This document shows, piece after piece, positions 7,507-15,543 of a stretch of DNA of 38,172 bases (position 1 is the first letter of the stretch; the number at the start of each line of letters is the position of its first letter). Under the pieces are notes generated by a model. The model had not been told where the DNA came from. It was given only the letters and a program-made list of their open reading frames with translations, and did not search any database. This stretch comes from Verrucomicrobiota bacterium (GTDB lineage Bacteria; Verrucomicrobiota; Verrucomicrobiia; Opitutales; Opitutaceae). The DNA lies in NCBI GenBank assembly GCA_030604905.1, contig JAUVVA010000026.1, forward strand, positions 1 to 38,172. Reading direction: 5' to 3'. Made by a program: the position numbers and the translations under genes.

Positions 7507-8892
7507 TCAGCGCCACTCGTAGCGCACGCGGAAGGTGATCGCGCGCTCCTCGTCGGGCTTCAGCTTGACGCGAAACTCGGCCGTGCGCGCGTCGATCTTC
7601 TCGTGCGGGTCGGATTGCTGCAAGAGGCGCCAGTTGGGCCCGCCGTGGAAACGCTCCACCACCCGCACCTCCACCTCCTCGGCCTTGCGGTTGCGCAGCT
7701 TCACCTCGAAGGCCTCCTCGCGAAACTCGTTTCGGCTGCTCATCGAGGTGTCGGTCTGCTTGCGCTCCACCGCGATGTCGAAGACGTCGCCGGTGTAGAG
7801 GCGCACGGTCTCGTTGCGGGCCGTGTGGTCGAGCGTGTTCTCGCCCACGAATTCGAGCCGATTGTCGGCCGCATCCTGCCGGTAGAAGCGCGCGCGACCC
7901 CGCGGCATCGGCACGCCGAGGCCGCCGTTTTCCCGGGCGTTCTTGAACTCGCGCACGGTCGCGATCTTCGCGCCATACTTGCCCGGATCGTAGATGTAGA
8001 GCTGCGGCGCGTGCACGCCGGTGGCGCGGAGAAACTCCACCTGCTTGGTCTCCTGGTCGCGCAGGGTCACGGGGCGCGGCAGCGAATAGAGGTGAAACTC
8101 GTCGAAGGCCTTTTGCGTGACCTCCTCCGGCGCGGCCATCGCGGCCATCATCATGCCGCCCCTGGCCGCACGCGCCATCGGGACATCGGGCTGCACGCGG
8201 TTCACATCGCCGGCCATCAGCTTGATCGTGGCCTCGTCGAAGCGTTTGCCGGTGGAGTTGTTCACCGTCACCCAGCCGACGATGTCCACCTGATCGCCAC
8301 GTTCGGGCGCGATCAGGTTGTAGGCCGCCTGCCAGCTCATGCCGCCGGTGATGTAGCCGAGCTCGGCCTCGAGGCGCGCGGCGCGCTCCGAGTGGAGCTG
8401 CCAGGAGAGCGTGGGCTGGAGGATGGCGTCGTCGCCCAGGCTCGGAAAGATGGGCTGCCCCGGGAGCGAGAAGCGCAGCTTGCCGTCGACCTCGACGATG
8501 GGCGTGGCCGCCTCGCCGCCGGCGCGGTGACCGCTGCGGATCACGCGCCCGCGCACCGGGTGCTCGCGGCCCTGCTGGTCGCGGACGAGAAAATCGAGCT
8601 CCTTGCCCTCGTGCATCTGGAGGAGCAGGCCCTCGGAGGCGGCGTCGGCGCGGTAGCTCTGCTCGAGGATGCGCAAGGGCACCTGGCCCGAGACGTCGCG
8701 CAGCACCACCGAGTCCGCCTCCACCTGCGTGGTGGCGCCGGAGAAATGGACGGTGTTTACCCCCGCCTGGAGATCGAGCGGCAGGGTCTCGCGCACGACG
8801 GCGAAGTTTTGGTTGTAGATCGTGAGGGCGGGGCCGGCGGCGAGCGCGAGGGGCAGGCTGGCGAGCAGCGAGGCGAGCGAGATGGGTTTCAT
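7507..8892 (-). CDS. Exported DUF4139 domain protein
   Basis: This 461-residue protein has a typical signal peptide (hydrophobic residues 5-18, then AAGPALTIYNQ). Family features of DUF4139 proteins are visible: the N-terminal block YNQNFAVVRETLPLDLQAG, the middle GYITGGMSWQAAYNLI, and the TVNNSTGKRFDEATIKLMAGDVNRV segment. A run of beta strands with RNEFREEAFEVKLRNRKAEE and PHEKIDARTAEFRVKLKPDEE follows at the end. The function of the family is not established; members are secreted or periplasmic, and I make no assignment. The gene is single, converges on the secretion operon, and has a 311-base repeat-bearing region upstream. Confidence 0.88.
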   Translation of the reverse strand: MKPISLASLLASLPLALAAGPALTIYNQNFAVVRETLPLDLQAGVNTVHFSGATTQVEADSVVLRDVSGQVPLRILEQSYRADAASEGLLLQMHEGKELDFLVRDQQGREHPVRGRVIRSGHRAGGEAATPIVEVDGKLRFSLPGQPIFPSLGDDAILQPTLSWQLHSERAARLEAELGYITGGMSWQAAYNLIAPERGDQVDIVGWVTVNNSTGKRFDEATIKLMAGDVNRVQPDVPMARAARGGMMMAAMAAPEEVTQKAFDEFHLYSLPRPVTLRDQETKQVEFLRATGVHAPQLYIYDPGKYGAKIATVREFKNARENGGLGVPMPRGRARFYRQDAADNRLEFVGENTLDHTARNETVRLYTGDVFDIAVERKQTDTSMSSRNEFREEAFEVKLRNRKAEEVEVRVVERFHGGPNWRLLQQSDPHEKIDARTAEFRVKLKPDEERAITFRVRYEWR

Positions 8893-9021
8893 GGAGCGAA
8901 GGGTGCAGGGTGCGCCCCGAGACTGACCGGAAACCCAGGCGCTTGTTTAGCCGAAACTTGTCAGGCCTTTGTCAGGATGCTCGGCAGGGCGCGGCGCAGG
9001 CGGAGCCCACGGCGGAGAGAG

Positions 9022-9064
9022 GAGGTCACGGAGGGCACGGAGCTCGGACACGGAGGACACGGAG
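9022..9064 (+). repeat. CACGGAG-type repeat, copy 1
   Basis: A 43-base block with four CACGGAG cores separated by 2, 6 and 2 bases. It is inverted relative to the copy at 9147-9189 and matches its complement at 38 of 43 positions. The two could form a long stem around an 82-base loop. Confidence 0.8.
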
Positions 9065-9146
9065 CGCGGACAAGGGTGGAGAAGAGGCCGCCGGGCTGTT
9101 CTCGGCGGGATGCTGCGCTCCCGCTTCCGAGGCTCCGGGGCTTGGA

Positions 9147-9189
9147 CTCCGTGCTCTCCGTGTCCGAGCTCCGTGTCCTCCGTGGCCTT
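9147..9189 (-). repeat. CACGGAG-type repeat, copy 2
   Basis: This 43-base block reads CTCCGTG on the + strand. It matches copy 3 (10316-10358) in the same orientation at 40 of 43 positions. It lies 14 bases beyond the stop of the alcohol dehydrogenase gene, while copy 3 lies just upstream of that gene's start. Confidence 0.8.
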
Positions 9190-9203
9190 AATAACTCCCG
9201 GCC

Positions 9204-10268
9204 TCACGCGCCCTTGAGCGAGGCGAGGTCGATGACGAAGCGGTATTTCACGTCGCTTTTGAGCATGCGTTCGTAGGCCTCATTGATCTGGTCCATGCGG
9301 ATCAGCTCGATGTCGGCGCCGATGCCGTGGGCGGCGCAAAAATCGAGCATCTCCTGCGTCTCGGGCAGGCCGCCGATGGGCGAGCCGGCGAGGCTCTTGC
9401 GCCCCATGATGACCCCAAAGGCGGCCACGGGCAGCGGATTCTCCGGCGCGCCGACCAGCACCACCGTGCCGTCGGGCGCGAGCTGCTCGAGCAGGGCGTT
9501 GACGTCGTGATCGGCCGACACGCAGTCGAGGATCAGATCAAAGCTGCCGGCGTGCTTCGCCATCTCGTCGGGATTTTTGGGTACGACGACCTCGTGCGCG
9601 CCGAGGCGCAGCGCGTCCTCGCGCTTGCCGGGCGAGGTGGTGAAGACGACCACGTGGGCCCCGAAGGCGCGGGCAAACTTGACCCCGAGGTGGCCGAGGC
9701 CGCCGAGGCCGACCACGCCCACCTTCTTGCCCGGGCCGGCGCGCCAGTGGCGGAGCGGCGAGTAGGTGGTGATGCCGGCGCAGAGCAGCGGCGCGGCGGC
9801 GGCCGGATCGAGGCCGGGCGGCATGCGCAACACGAAGTGCTCGTCGACCACGATCTGCTCGGAGTAGCCGCCATAGGTCGGGAGGCCGAGGTGACGGTCC
9901 ATCGAGCCGTAGGTCATCACCATCGTGGGTGAGAACTGCTCGAGGCCGCGCTTGCAGTAGGGGCAGGAGGCGAGGTCGGCGTCGACCAGGCAGCCCACGC
10001 CGACGAGGTCGCCGGGCTTGAACTTGGTGGCGCGCGGGCCGGCGCGTAGCACCCGGCCCACGATCTCGTGCCCCGGCACCGCGGGATACTGGGTGAAGTG
10101 CCACTCGTTGCGCGCGAAGTGCAGGTCGGAGTGGCAGACGCCGCAGTAGAGAATCTCGATCTGCACGTCGCGCTCGCCGGGCTCGCGGCGCGGGATCGTG
10201 GATGGGGCGAGCGGCGCGTCGGCCGCGGGAGTGGCGTAGGCTTTGACGGAGTGGGCGCGTGGTTTCAT
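9204..10268 (-). CDS. Zinc-dependent alcohol dehydrogenase, YahK/cinnamyl-alcohol type
   Basis: This 354-residue medium-chain dehydrogenase should reduce aldehydes with NADPH. Catalytic zinc residues are visible: Cys45 in YCGVCHSDLH, His67 and Glu68 in PGHEIVGRV, and Cys163 in LLCAGITTYSPL. The Rossmann motif GLGGLGHLGVKFARAFGA is near residue 187. The TTS at 210-212 at the end of the next strand is typical of NADP-preferring members. The structural-zinc loop is abnormal: only Cys102 and Cys105 remain (ASCPYCKRGLEQFS). The first ligand is missing and the last is Ser113. The start chosen is ATG 10268, just before the conserved N-terminus; upstream frame is repeat translation. Copies of the 43-base repeat flank the gene. 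Confidence 0.93.
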   Translation of the reverse strand: MKPRAHSVKAYATPAADAPLAPSTIPRREPGERDVQIEILYCGVCHSDLHFARNEWHFTQYPAVPGHEIVGRVLRAGPRATKFKPGDLVGVGCLVDADLASCPYCKRGLEQFSPTMVMTYGSMDRHLGLPTYGGYSEQIVVDEHFVLRMPPGLDPAAAAPLLCAGITTYSPLRHWRAGPGKKVGVVGLGGLGHLGVKFARAFGAHVVVFTTSPGKREDALRLGAHEVVVPKNPDEMAKHAGSFDLILDCVSADHDVNALLEQLAPDGTVVLVGAPENPLPVAAFGVIMGRKSLAGSPIGGLPETQEMLDFCAAHGIGADIELIRMDQINEAYERMLKSDVKYRFVIDLASLKGA

Positions 10269-10315
10269 GAAGCGAAAGAGACGGTGGCGGGCGGGCCCGG
10301 ACGGCCCGGCTGGCG

Positions 10316-10358
10316 CTCCGTGACCTCCGTGTCCGAGCTCCGTGTGCTCCGTGGCCTT
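10316..10358 (-). repeat. CACGGAG-type repeat, copy 3
   Basis: Third copy of the 43-base repeat, in the same orientation as 9147-9189 with three differences. It lies between the alcohol dehydrogenase start and the small basic gene, so copies 2 and 3 form direct repeats around the dehydrogenase gene. Confidence 0.8.
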
Positions 10359-10374
10359 GGGCTTTTCGAGCGGC

Positions 10375-10578
10375 TCAGCGCGCGTCGCGCTTGGCCTGGC
10401 TGCGCCGGCCGCGGGAGGAGACGAAGGCGTTGATGCGCGTGCTCGTCGCGGCGCGGCCGATCTCGCCGGGCGTGCCCTTGGCGGTCTTGCCGCCGTTCTT
10501 GTTTTTGGGCGTGGCGGTCTTGGACTTGGCGGCGACGGTTTTGGTCTTCTTGGCGGATTTGGGGGAACGTGCGGGCAT
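10375..10578 (-). CDS. Small Lys/Ala-rich basic protein
   Basis: This is a 67-residue, strongly basic protein. The first half is a Lys/Ala/Thr-rich low-complexity stretch resembling histone H1-like tails. The second half is better ordered, with GEIGRAATSTRINAFVSSRG and an Arg/Lys-rich end (RRSQAKRDAR). No known domain is recognised. A nucleic-acid-binding role is suggested only by charge. ATG 10578 has no clear ribosome site, but the reading frame shows the GC-rich third positions of its neighbours. It lies between the alcohol dehydrogenase gene and the histidine kinase operon on the same strand and may be read from either. Confidence 0.6.
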   Translation of the reverse strand: MPARSPKSAKKTKTVAAKSKTATPKNKNGGKTAKGTPGEIGRAATSTRINAFVSSRGRRSQAKRDAR

Positions 10579-10635
10579 GGCACCGCAGGATAAGGTGGGT
10601 TTTTACGTAAACGCAAATCGCGGCGCGCGACTCGC

Positions 10636-12822
10636 CTACTCCACCACGGCTCCGCGCGCGGGCAGGCTGAAGTAAAACGTCGCTCCCGCTCCCGGTTGGC
10701 TCCGCGCCCAGACTCGACCGTCGTGCCGCTGCACGATGCGGAGCACCGTGTTCAGGCCCACGCCCACGCCGTCGAAGTCCTTGGGCGAGTGCATGCGGTT
10801 GAAGGGCTGGAAAAGCCGCTCCGCCCTCGCCTCGTCAAAGCCCACGCCGTTGTCGCGCACGAAGAAGACGGGGCCGCGCTCGCCCTCCTCCGCGCCCACC
10901 TCGATGCTCGGCGAGAACTGGCGCGAACTGAACTTCCACGCGTTGCCGATCAGGTTGTCCAGGAGCACGCGCAACAGGCGGGCGTCGCCTTGGCAGCGGA
11001 GATCCGGCTGGATCTTCACGTCCACCTGGCGCCGCGGCTCGGCCAGACGCAGGGTCTCCACCGTCTCCTGCGCGAGGCGCGAGAGATCGACCTCCGCGAG
11101 GCGCAGCTCGGCCTGGGTGATGCGCGCCAGGCTGATGAAGGCCTCGATCAACTGGTTCATGCGCCCCGCGGAGCGGAGGATGGAGCGCAACGGCGCGAGG
11201 GCTCCGGAGGCGCGCCCGGCCTCGCACTCCTCGATCGCGATCTCGGCGAAGCCGTGGATCAGGCGCACCGGAGCGCGCAGGTCGTGCGAGACGGAGTAGG
11301 AGAAGCTGCCGAGGTCGTGGTTGGCCGCCTCGAGCTGGCGGGTGCGCAGCCCGACGCGCGTCTCCAGCTCGGCCTCCGTCTCCTTGCTCGCGGTGATGTC
11401 GACGCAGGTGCCGAGGTAGCCGGCGAAGGCGCCGTCGGCGGCGAAGCGCGGGGCGGCGTTCTCCAGCAACCAGCGAAAGGCGCCGTCGGCCCGGCGCAGG
11501 CGATACTCCACCGTGTAGGGATTGGGCGAGCCGGCGGCGCTCGCGGCGGCGAGCCAGCGGGGGCGATCCTCCTCGGCCATGTGCTCCAGCCAGCCGCGGC
11601 CGCGCTCCTTTTCGAGCGCGCGTCCGGTGAAGGCGAGCCAGGTGGCGTTGAAGTAGTCGCGCTCGAGGGCGCGGTCGCAGGACCAGATGAGCGCGGGCGC
11701 CTTCTCCGCGACGGCGCGGAAGCGACGCTCGCTCTCCAGCACCTGCAACTCGGCCCGGCGGCGCTCGGTGATATCCGCCGCCACCGCGACCACGCGCACG
11801 CCGCCGGGCAGCTCGATGGCGCGTCCGCGGCAGGAGAGATGCGAGACCGCCCCGTCGGGCCGCACCACGCGCACTTCCAGCGAAAAATCGCCCCGGCGCA
11901 CGATGGCTTCCTGCATCGCGCCGCGCGCACGCAGCCGATCCTCGGGGTGCAACGCACCGTAAAGCGCCTCCTCTGGCAGGCGCTTGCCCACCGGCAGCCC
12001 GAGCAGATCAAGCAAACGCGGGTCGCCGACCATGCGATCGGCCTCCGGGTCGATCTCGAAGGTGCCGATGCGGCCGGCGTCGAGCGCGAGGCGCAGTCGA
12101 TCCGCGGAGCGTTGGAGCTCGTTCTCGTGGGCCTGCACCCGTGCAAGCATGCCATTGAAAGCGTCGGTGAGAGCGCCGATCTCGTCCTCGGCCTGCTTGG
12201 GCACGCGAAGCCGGTAATCATGACTGGTCTGCACGGCCGCCGCGGCCTCGGCGAGCGCAAGCACCGGCTCGGTGATGCCGCGCTGAAGCCGGCGCGTGAG
12301 CAGGAGCGCGATGAAGCAGGAGGCCAGGATGGTCCCGAACAGCACCAAGGAATAGGCGGTGAGGCGCTCGCCGACCGCGCCCACGTCGGCCCGCACCACG
12401 AGCGAGCCGAAGCGCCGCCCCTGCTCGACCACGGGGTGCACGATCCAGAGCCGGCCGTCCACCACGTGCGCGCCGTCCGGGGGCACTCGCGGGGGCAAGG
12501 GGGCCTCGGCCGGGCGAAGGTAACTGGCAAACAGCTCCCCGTCGGCGCCATAGAAGGCCGCCGCCTCCACGGCGGGCTCGGCGTCCAGGGCCAGCAACAC
12601 TCGCGCCCCATCCTCGCGATCCTCGAAAGCCAGCGCCGCCGAGCCCATGCGCGCGGTCAGGCTGGCCACGGTGTCGAGGTGGGCGAAGAGCGTGCGCCGA
12701 AAAGAATACCACTCGTAGACCCCGAGCGAGACGGCCGTGACGGCCAGCGAGATCAGGCTGCAGGCGACGGCGAGCCCGAGCAGCTTGCGGCGGAGGGAGC
12801 TTTGCTCGCACACCGCACTCAT
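10636..12822 (-). CDS. CHASE8-HAMP-PAS-PAS sensor histidine kinase
   Basis: This 728-residue membrane kinase has these parts in order: membrane helix at residues 12-36; a periplasmic domain of about 110 residues whose layout matches the CHASE8 domain of YfiN (SAALAFEDREDG, then a strand ending YGADGELFASY); second helix at 156-176; HAMP at about 177-232; a PAS/PAC domain at 240-355 ending VAADITERRR; a second at 365-480 ending CVDITASK; HisKA with His513 in SVSHDLRAPVRLI; and HATPase with LLDNLIGNAWKFS, DNGVGFD and a GVGVGL lid. It has no receiver domain, and no partner regulator lies beside it. Its ATG overlaps the yfiR-like stop (ATGA), so the two are probably co-translated, and YfiR proteins are known to bind CHASE8 sensors. 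Confidence 0.93.
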   Translation of the reverse strand: MSAVCEQSSLRRKLLGLAVACSLISLAVTAVSLGVYEWYSFRRTLFAHLDTVASLTARMGSAALAFEDREDGARVLLALDAEPAVEAAAFYGADGELFASYLRPAEAPLPPRVPPDGAHVVDGRLWIVHPVVEQGRRFGSLVVRADVGAVGERLTAYSLVLFGTILASCFIALLLTRRLQRGITEPVLALAEAAAAVQTSHDYRLRVPKQAEDEIGALTDAFNGMLARVQAHENELQRSADRLRLALDAGRIGTFEIDPEADRMVGDPRLLDLLGLPVGKRLPEEALYGALHPEDRLRARGAMQEAIVRRGDFSLEVRVVRPDGAVSHLSCRGRAIELPGGVRVVAVAADITERRRAELQVLESERRFRAVAEKAPALIWSCDRALERDYFNATWLAFTGRALEKERGRGWLEHMAEEDRPRWLAAASAAGSPNPYTVEYRLRRADGAFRWLLENAAPRFAADGAFAGYLGTCVDITASKETEAELETRVGLRTRQLEAANHDLGSFSYSVSHDLRAPVRLIHGFAEIAIEECEAGRASGALAPLRSILRSAGRMNQLIEAFISLARITQAELRLAEVDLSRLAQETVETLRLAEPRRQVDVKIQPDLRCQGDARLLRVLLDNLIGNAWKFSSRQFSPSIEVGAEEGERGPVFFVRDNGVGFDEARAERLFQPFNRMHSPKDFDGVGVGLNTVLRIVQRHDGRVWARSQPGAGATFYFSLPARGAVVE

Positions 12823-13367
12823 GGCACGAGCTCCGCGACGCGGAGCAACTGGGCGCTGGGCTCGATACCCGAGGCGCGGAGCCGGCGAAGATCAACGACG
12901 AGGGCGATGCGCGGCCCGCTCGGGGCGAGCCGCACGTGGCCGCCGAGCTCATGAAAGCCCGGCGCGTCGCCGATGAGCAGGATGGGCCGGCCCTGGGCCC
13001 GGGCCAACACGGAGCCCTGCTGCGGGACGCTCTGCGAGAGAAACACCACGTGGCAGGAAGCGATGTCCCCGGGGTTTTGCAGCCGAAGGAGACGAATCGG
13101 ACGAGAACCTTCCGGCTCACGGGCGAGAGCGCGCTCCAAGGCGCTGTTGATCGGATCGCGCTCGAGCGTGCCGATCACCAGCGGAGCCGACGGCGATTCG
13201 AAGGCCTCGGCGGGCCAGCGCACGAAGCGGGTGAGATTGAGCGTGAAGGTGGCGTGGACCTCGTCGCGGTCGGCGAGGCCGCCCGCGGAATGCGACGAGG
13301 GCGCCAGGCCCGGGCCGAGCAAGAGCACGAGCAGAGAGAGAAATCGAATGCCGCTCAACGACGCCAT
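12819..13367 (-). CDS. YfiR-family periplasmic regulator (DUF4154)
   Basis: This 182-residue exported protein has a signal peptide at residues 1-28 (LLVLLLGPGLAPSSHSAGG). It has the YfiR-family signature: VHATFTLNLTRFVRWP (the KA.Y..N...F..WP block), APLVIGTLERDPINSALER, and a C-terminal LAPSGPRIALVVDLRRLRASGIEPSAQLLRVAE, the family's F.....L.FEIN.......L..SS.LL..A pattern. In Pseudomonas, YfiR sits in the periplasm and represses the CHASE8 diguanylate cyclase YfiN. Here the adjacent CHASE8 protein is a histidine kinase, so YfiR presumably gates phosphorylation rather than cyclic-di-GMP synthesis. It overlaps the receptor gene by 13 bases and the kinase gene by four. Only one cysteine is seen in the mature part, so the disulphides of Pseudomonas YfiR are not conserved. 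Confidence 0.88.
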   Translation of the reverse strand: MASLSGIRFLSLLVLLLGPGLAPSSHSAGGLADRDEVHATFTLNLTRFVRWPAEAFESPSAPLVIGTLERDPINSALERALAREPEGSRPIRLLRLQNPGDIASCHVVFLSQSVPQQGSVLARAQGRPILLIGDAPGFHELGGHVRLAPSGPRIALVVDLRRLRASGIEPSAQLLRVAELVP

Positions 13368-15325
13368 GTGGTCATGAGGAGAAAGCTGCGCACCACCTCC
13401 TCACGGGGCGACGTATTTACGGAGGCGAATTCCGGGTGGGCGGGCTGGAGGAGATTACGGCCGACGAGGGCGAGTTCCCACCCGGGCCGGGCCTGCCAAC
13501 CGAGGCGCGCATCCACCGTGCCGTAGGCGGGGACCGCCGGGTTGGGCAGATCGCTCACGAAACGAAAGGTGAGGTCGAACTCCCAGTCGCGGGCGAGGTC
13601 GACGCGCGCGACGAGCGTGAGGAGGTGCTCGGCGTCGTTGGCCTCGAAGACGCCGTTCAAGATGTCGCCGCTGCCGGGCTCGGGCTCCAGGTCGAAGTCC
13701 ATCCAGCGGTAGCCCAGCTTGAACGCGAGCCACGTCGCGGGCTGGTAGTGCGCCGTCAGCTCCACGCCGACCGACCGCGCGCGAAGGCTGTTGCCAAAGG
13801 TGAGCGGCAGGGGGTCGTCCCCGGCCGGCTCGTAGCTGCGGATGTCGTCGTAGTCGTTGTAAAAGGTCGCGAGGTCGAGGGCGAGGTGGCGACCGAAAGC
13901 GCGGCGGGCGCCGAGCTCGAGCGCGCGCACCCGCTCGGGGCGGAGATCGTGGTTGCCCTCGAAGATCGTCACCCCGCCGGCGCTCGCGTTGAAGTCCTGG
14001 TCGATGCGCACGGGCGGGCGCAGGGCGCGCGAGGCGGAGACCCAGAGCGTGGTGGCGCTGTCGGGCGTCCAGGCCAGACGGGCGGCGGGGATGGCGTGGG
14101 TGCCCGAGAAGTTCGTGTAGTCGAGCCGCGCGCCCAGCGTGAGCACGAGTTGGTCGGGCAGCAGCGAGATCGAGTCCTGCACGAAGAGGCCGGCGGAGCC
14201 GTAGGTGCGCCGCGAGGGCAGCAGCGTGGCGCCCTCGGCCGAGGAGGTGATGTGATCGGGCGAGACCAGCGCGTCGAAGCCCAGTTGCCAGTCGTGCGCG
14301 CCGGAGCCGCGCCGGTATTGGCCGGAGGTGGAGACGGTGTGGCGGCGCTCATCGAAGACGCCGCCGAAGCGGTGCTCGGTGTAGTCGTAGTAGAGCGCGC
14401 CCGAGACCTCGGAGTCGAAGGCGAGAAAGCGTTGCCAGCGCGCGCCGAGATTGGCCCCGAAGCGGCTTTCGGGGCGGTAGGTCTCGGGCGTGGAGCGGTC
14501 GGTGAAGACGTCGCCCTGGAGGGTGAAGGTCGTGTCGGCGTCGAGACGGGTGTCGCTGCGAAAGCCGGCCTGCGCGAGATCGGCGGAGCCGCGCGGATCG
14601 GGCCCGGTCGCGGGCTCGGTGAGATCGGCCACCCGGTATTTCACATAGCTGCGGTAGTAGGTGTGTTCGCCGGAGCGCGCGCCGTGGCGGGCGGCGGCGA
14701 TAAACTGCGAGCGGTCCCCCACCCCGACGGAGAGCAGGGAACCCTGCGTTTCCCAGGCCGGCTTGGTGAGGATCTGCACGTAGCCGTTGACCGCGAAGGG
14801 GCCCCAGAGCGCCCCGCTCGCCCCGCGCAGCACCTCGATGCGGTCGATGTCCTCCAGCAGCGTGTCCTGCGAACCCCAAAGGACGCCGGAGTAGAAGGGG
14901 GTGAAGAGATTTCGCCCGTCGAGGCTGACGTTGATCTTGTTGCTCGCCACGATGCTGAAGCCGCGGATGCCGACGGCCCAGGTGCTCTCGTTGACGCGCC
15001 CCACGTGCACGCCGGTGGCCAGGCGGAGGGCGTCGGGCAAGGTGGTGACGCCGGCGCGACGGATGTCCTCGCCCGTGACCACGTCGATGGCACCGGGGGC
15101 GGACCAGCCCCGCTCGGTCTTGCGCGACACGGTGGAGACGTCGGTGCGCAGCAGACCCTCCAAGAGATCGAAGGCGTCGTCGGCAAACGGAGCGGACAAG
15201 CCCTCCGCGCCCGGCGCGTGCCCGGCCTCGGACGAGCCCGCGCGGAGCGACGTGAGCGGCGCGCAGGAGAACAACAGGACCAGGGCGAGCGAAGCGGACG
15301 GAAGCGGCTGGAGACGGCTTTTCAC
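13355..15325 (-). CDS. TonB-dependent outer-membrane receptor
   Basis: This 656-residue receptor has a signal peptide (residues 1-29), then the linker DLLEGLLRTDVSTVSRKTER, typical of the receptor subgroup often linked to YfiR genes. The plug domain (about 75-190) carries VTGEDIRRAGVTTLPDALRL, IRGFSIVASNKINVSLDGR and EDIDRIEVLRGASGALWGPFAVNG. A 22-strand-type barrel follows with alternating aromatic strands, ending VRSFLLMTTWRR rather than in a terminal Phe. The start is GTG at 15325, directly before the signal peptide. It is the first gene of the receptor-YfiR-kinase operon and overlaps yfiR by 13 bases. The ligand is unknown. Energy would come from the tonB-exbD-exbB genes at 20834-23082. 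Confidence 0.94.
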   Translation of the reverse strand: MKSRLQPLPSASLALVLLFSCAPLTSLRAGSSEAGHAPGAEGLSAPFADDAFDLLEGLLRTDVSTVSRKTERGWSAPGAIDVVTGEDIRRAGVTTLPDALRLATGVHVGRVNESTWAVGIRGFSIVASNKINVSLDGRNLFTPFYSGVLWGSQDTLLEDIDRIEVLRGASGALWGPFAVNGYVQILTKPAWETQGSLLSVGVGDRSQFIAAARHGARSGEHTYYRSYVKYRVADLTEPATGPDPRGSADLAQAGFRSDTRLDADTTFTLQGDVFTDRSTPETYRPESRFGANLGARWQRFLAFDSEVSGALYYDYTEHRFGGVFDERRHTVSTSGQYRRGSGAHDWQLGFDALVSPDHITSSAEGATLLPSRRTYGSAGLFVQDSISLLPDQLVLTLGARLDYTNFSGTHAIPAARLAWTPDSATTLWVSASRALRPPVRIDQDFNASAGGVTIFEGNHDLRPERVRALELGARRAFGRHLALDLATFYNDYDDIRSYEPAGDDPLPLTFGNSLRARSVGVELTAHYQPATWLAFKLGYRWMDFDLEPEPGSGDILNGVFEANDAEHLLTLVARVDLARDWEFDLTFRFVSDLPNPAVPAYGTVDARLGWQARPGWELALVGRNLLQPAHPEFASVNTSPREEVVRSFLLMTTWRR

Positions 15326-15506
15326 GAGGACGAAAACCGCGGCGAGGGGCGCACCATCGGATGCGCGAAAAACTCCGAGAGCCGCGCCAAGGCTTCAACC
15401 AAACGGGCCGGCGAGGATTCCCCTAAAGGCCATGGGGGAATCTCCGATGGGCGGGCGACACGATACGCGCGCGGCCGAGCGCGCAGATCGTGGGAGGGAC
15501 ACCGGG

Positions 15507-15531
15507 GGACCGGCCCCGTCCGGGCCGGTCC
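15507..15531. terminator. Hairpin downstream of Ldh-family gene
   Basis: A perfect 10-base-pair stem (GGACCGGCCC and its complement) around a five-base CGTCC loop. It starts 13 bases past the stop of the minus-strand dehydrogenase gene. It is very GC-rich with no T-run, so the terminator call rests on position and stem strength. Confidence 0.6.
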
Positions 15532-15543
15532 GGGCCGGCTGGC

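Larger units (their letters stand above)
8893..9203. other. Non-coding region with an inverted repeat pair
   Basis: This 311-base gap separates the DUF4139 gene from the alcohol dehydrogenase gene, both on the minus strand. I see no convincing gene. Short reading frames through it are low-complexity translations of a CACGGAG-type repeat. It holds two inverted copies of that repeat and presumably the DUF4139 promoter, which I could not place. Confidence 0.6.

Noticed and set aside
9022-9189. CRISPR array
   Set aside because: The repeat units are too short, too close and inverted between the two blocks; there are no spacers of regular length and no cas genes.
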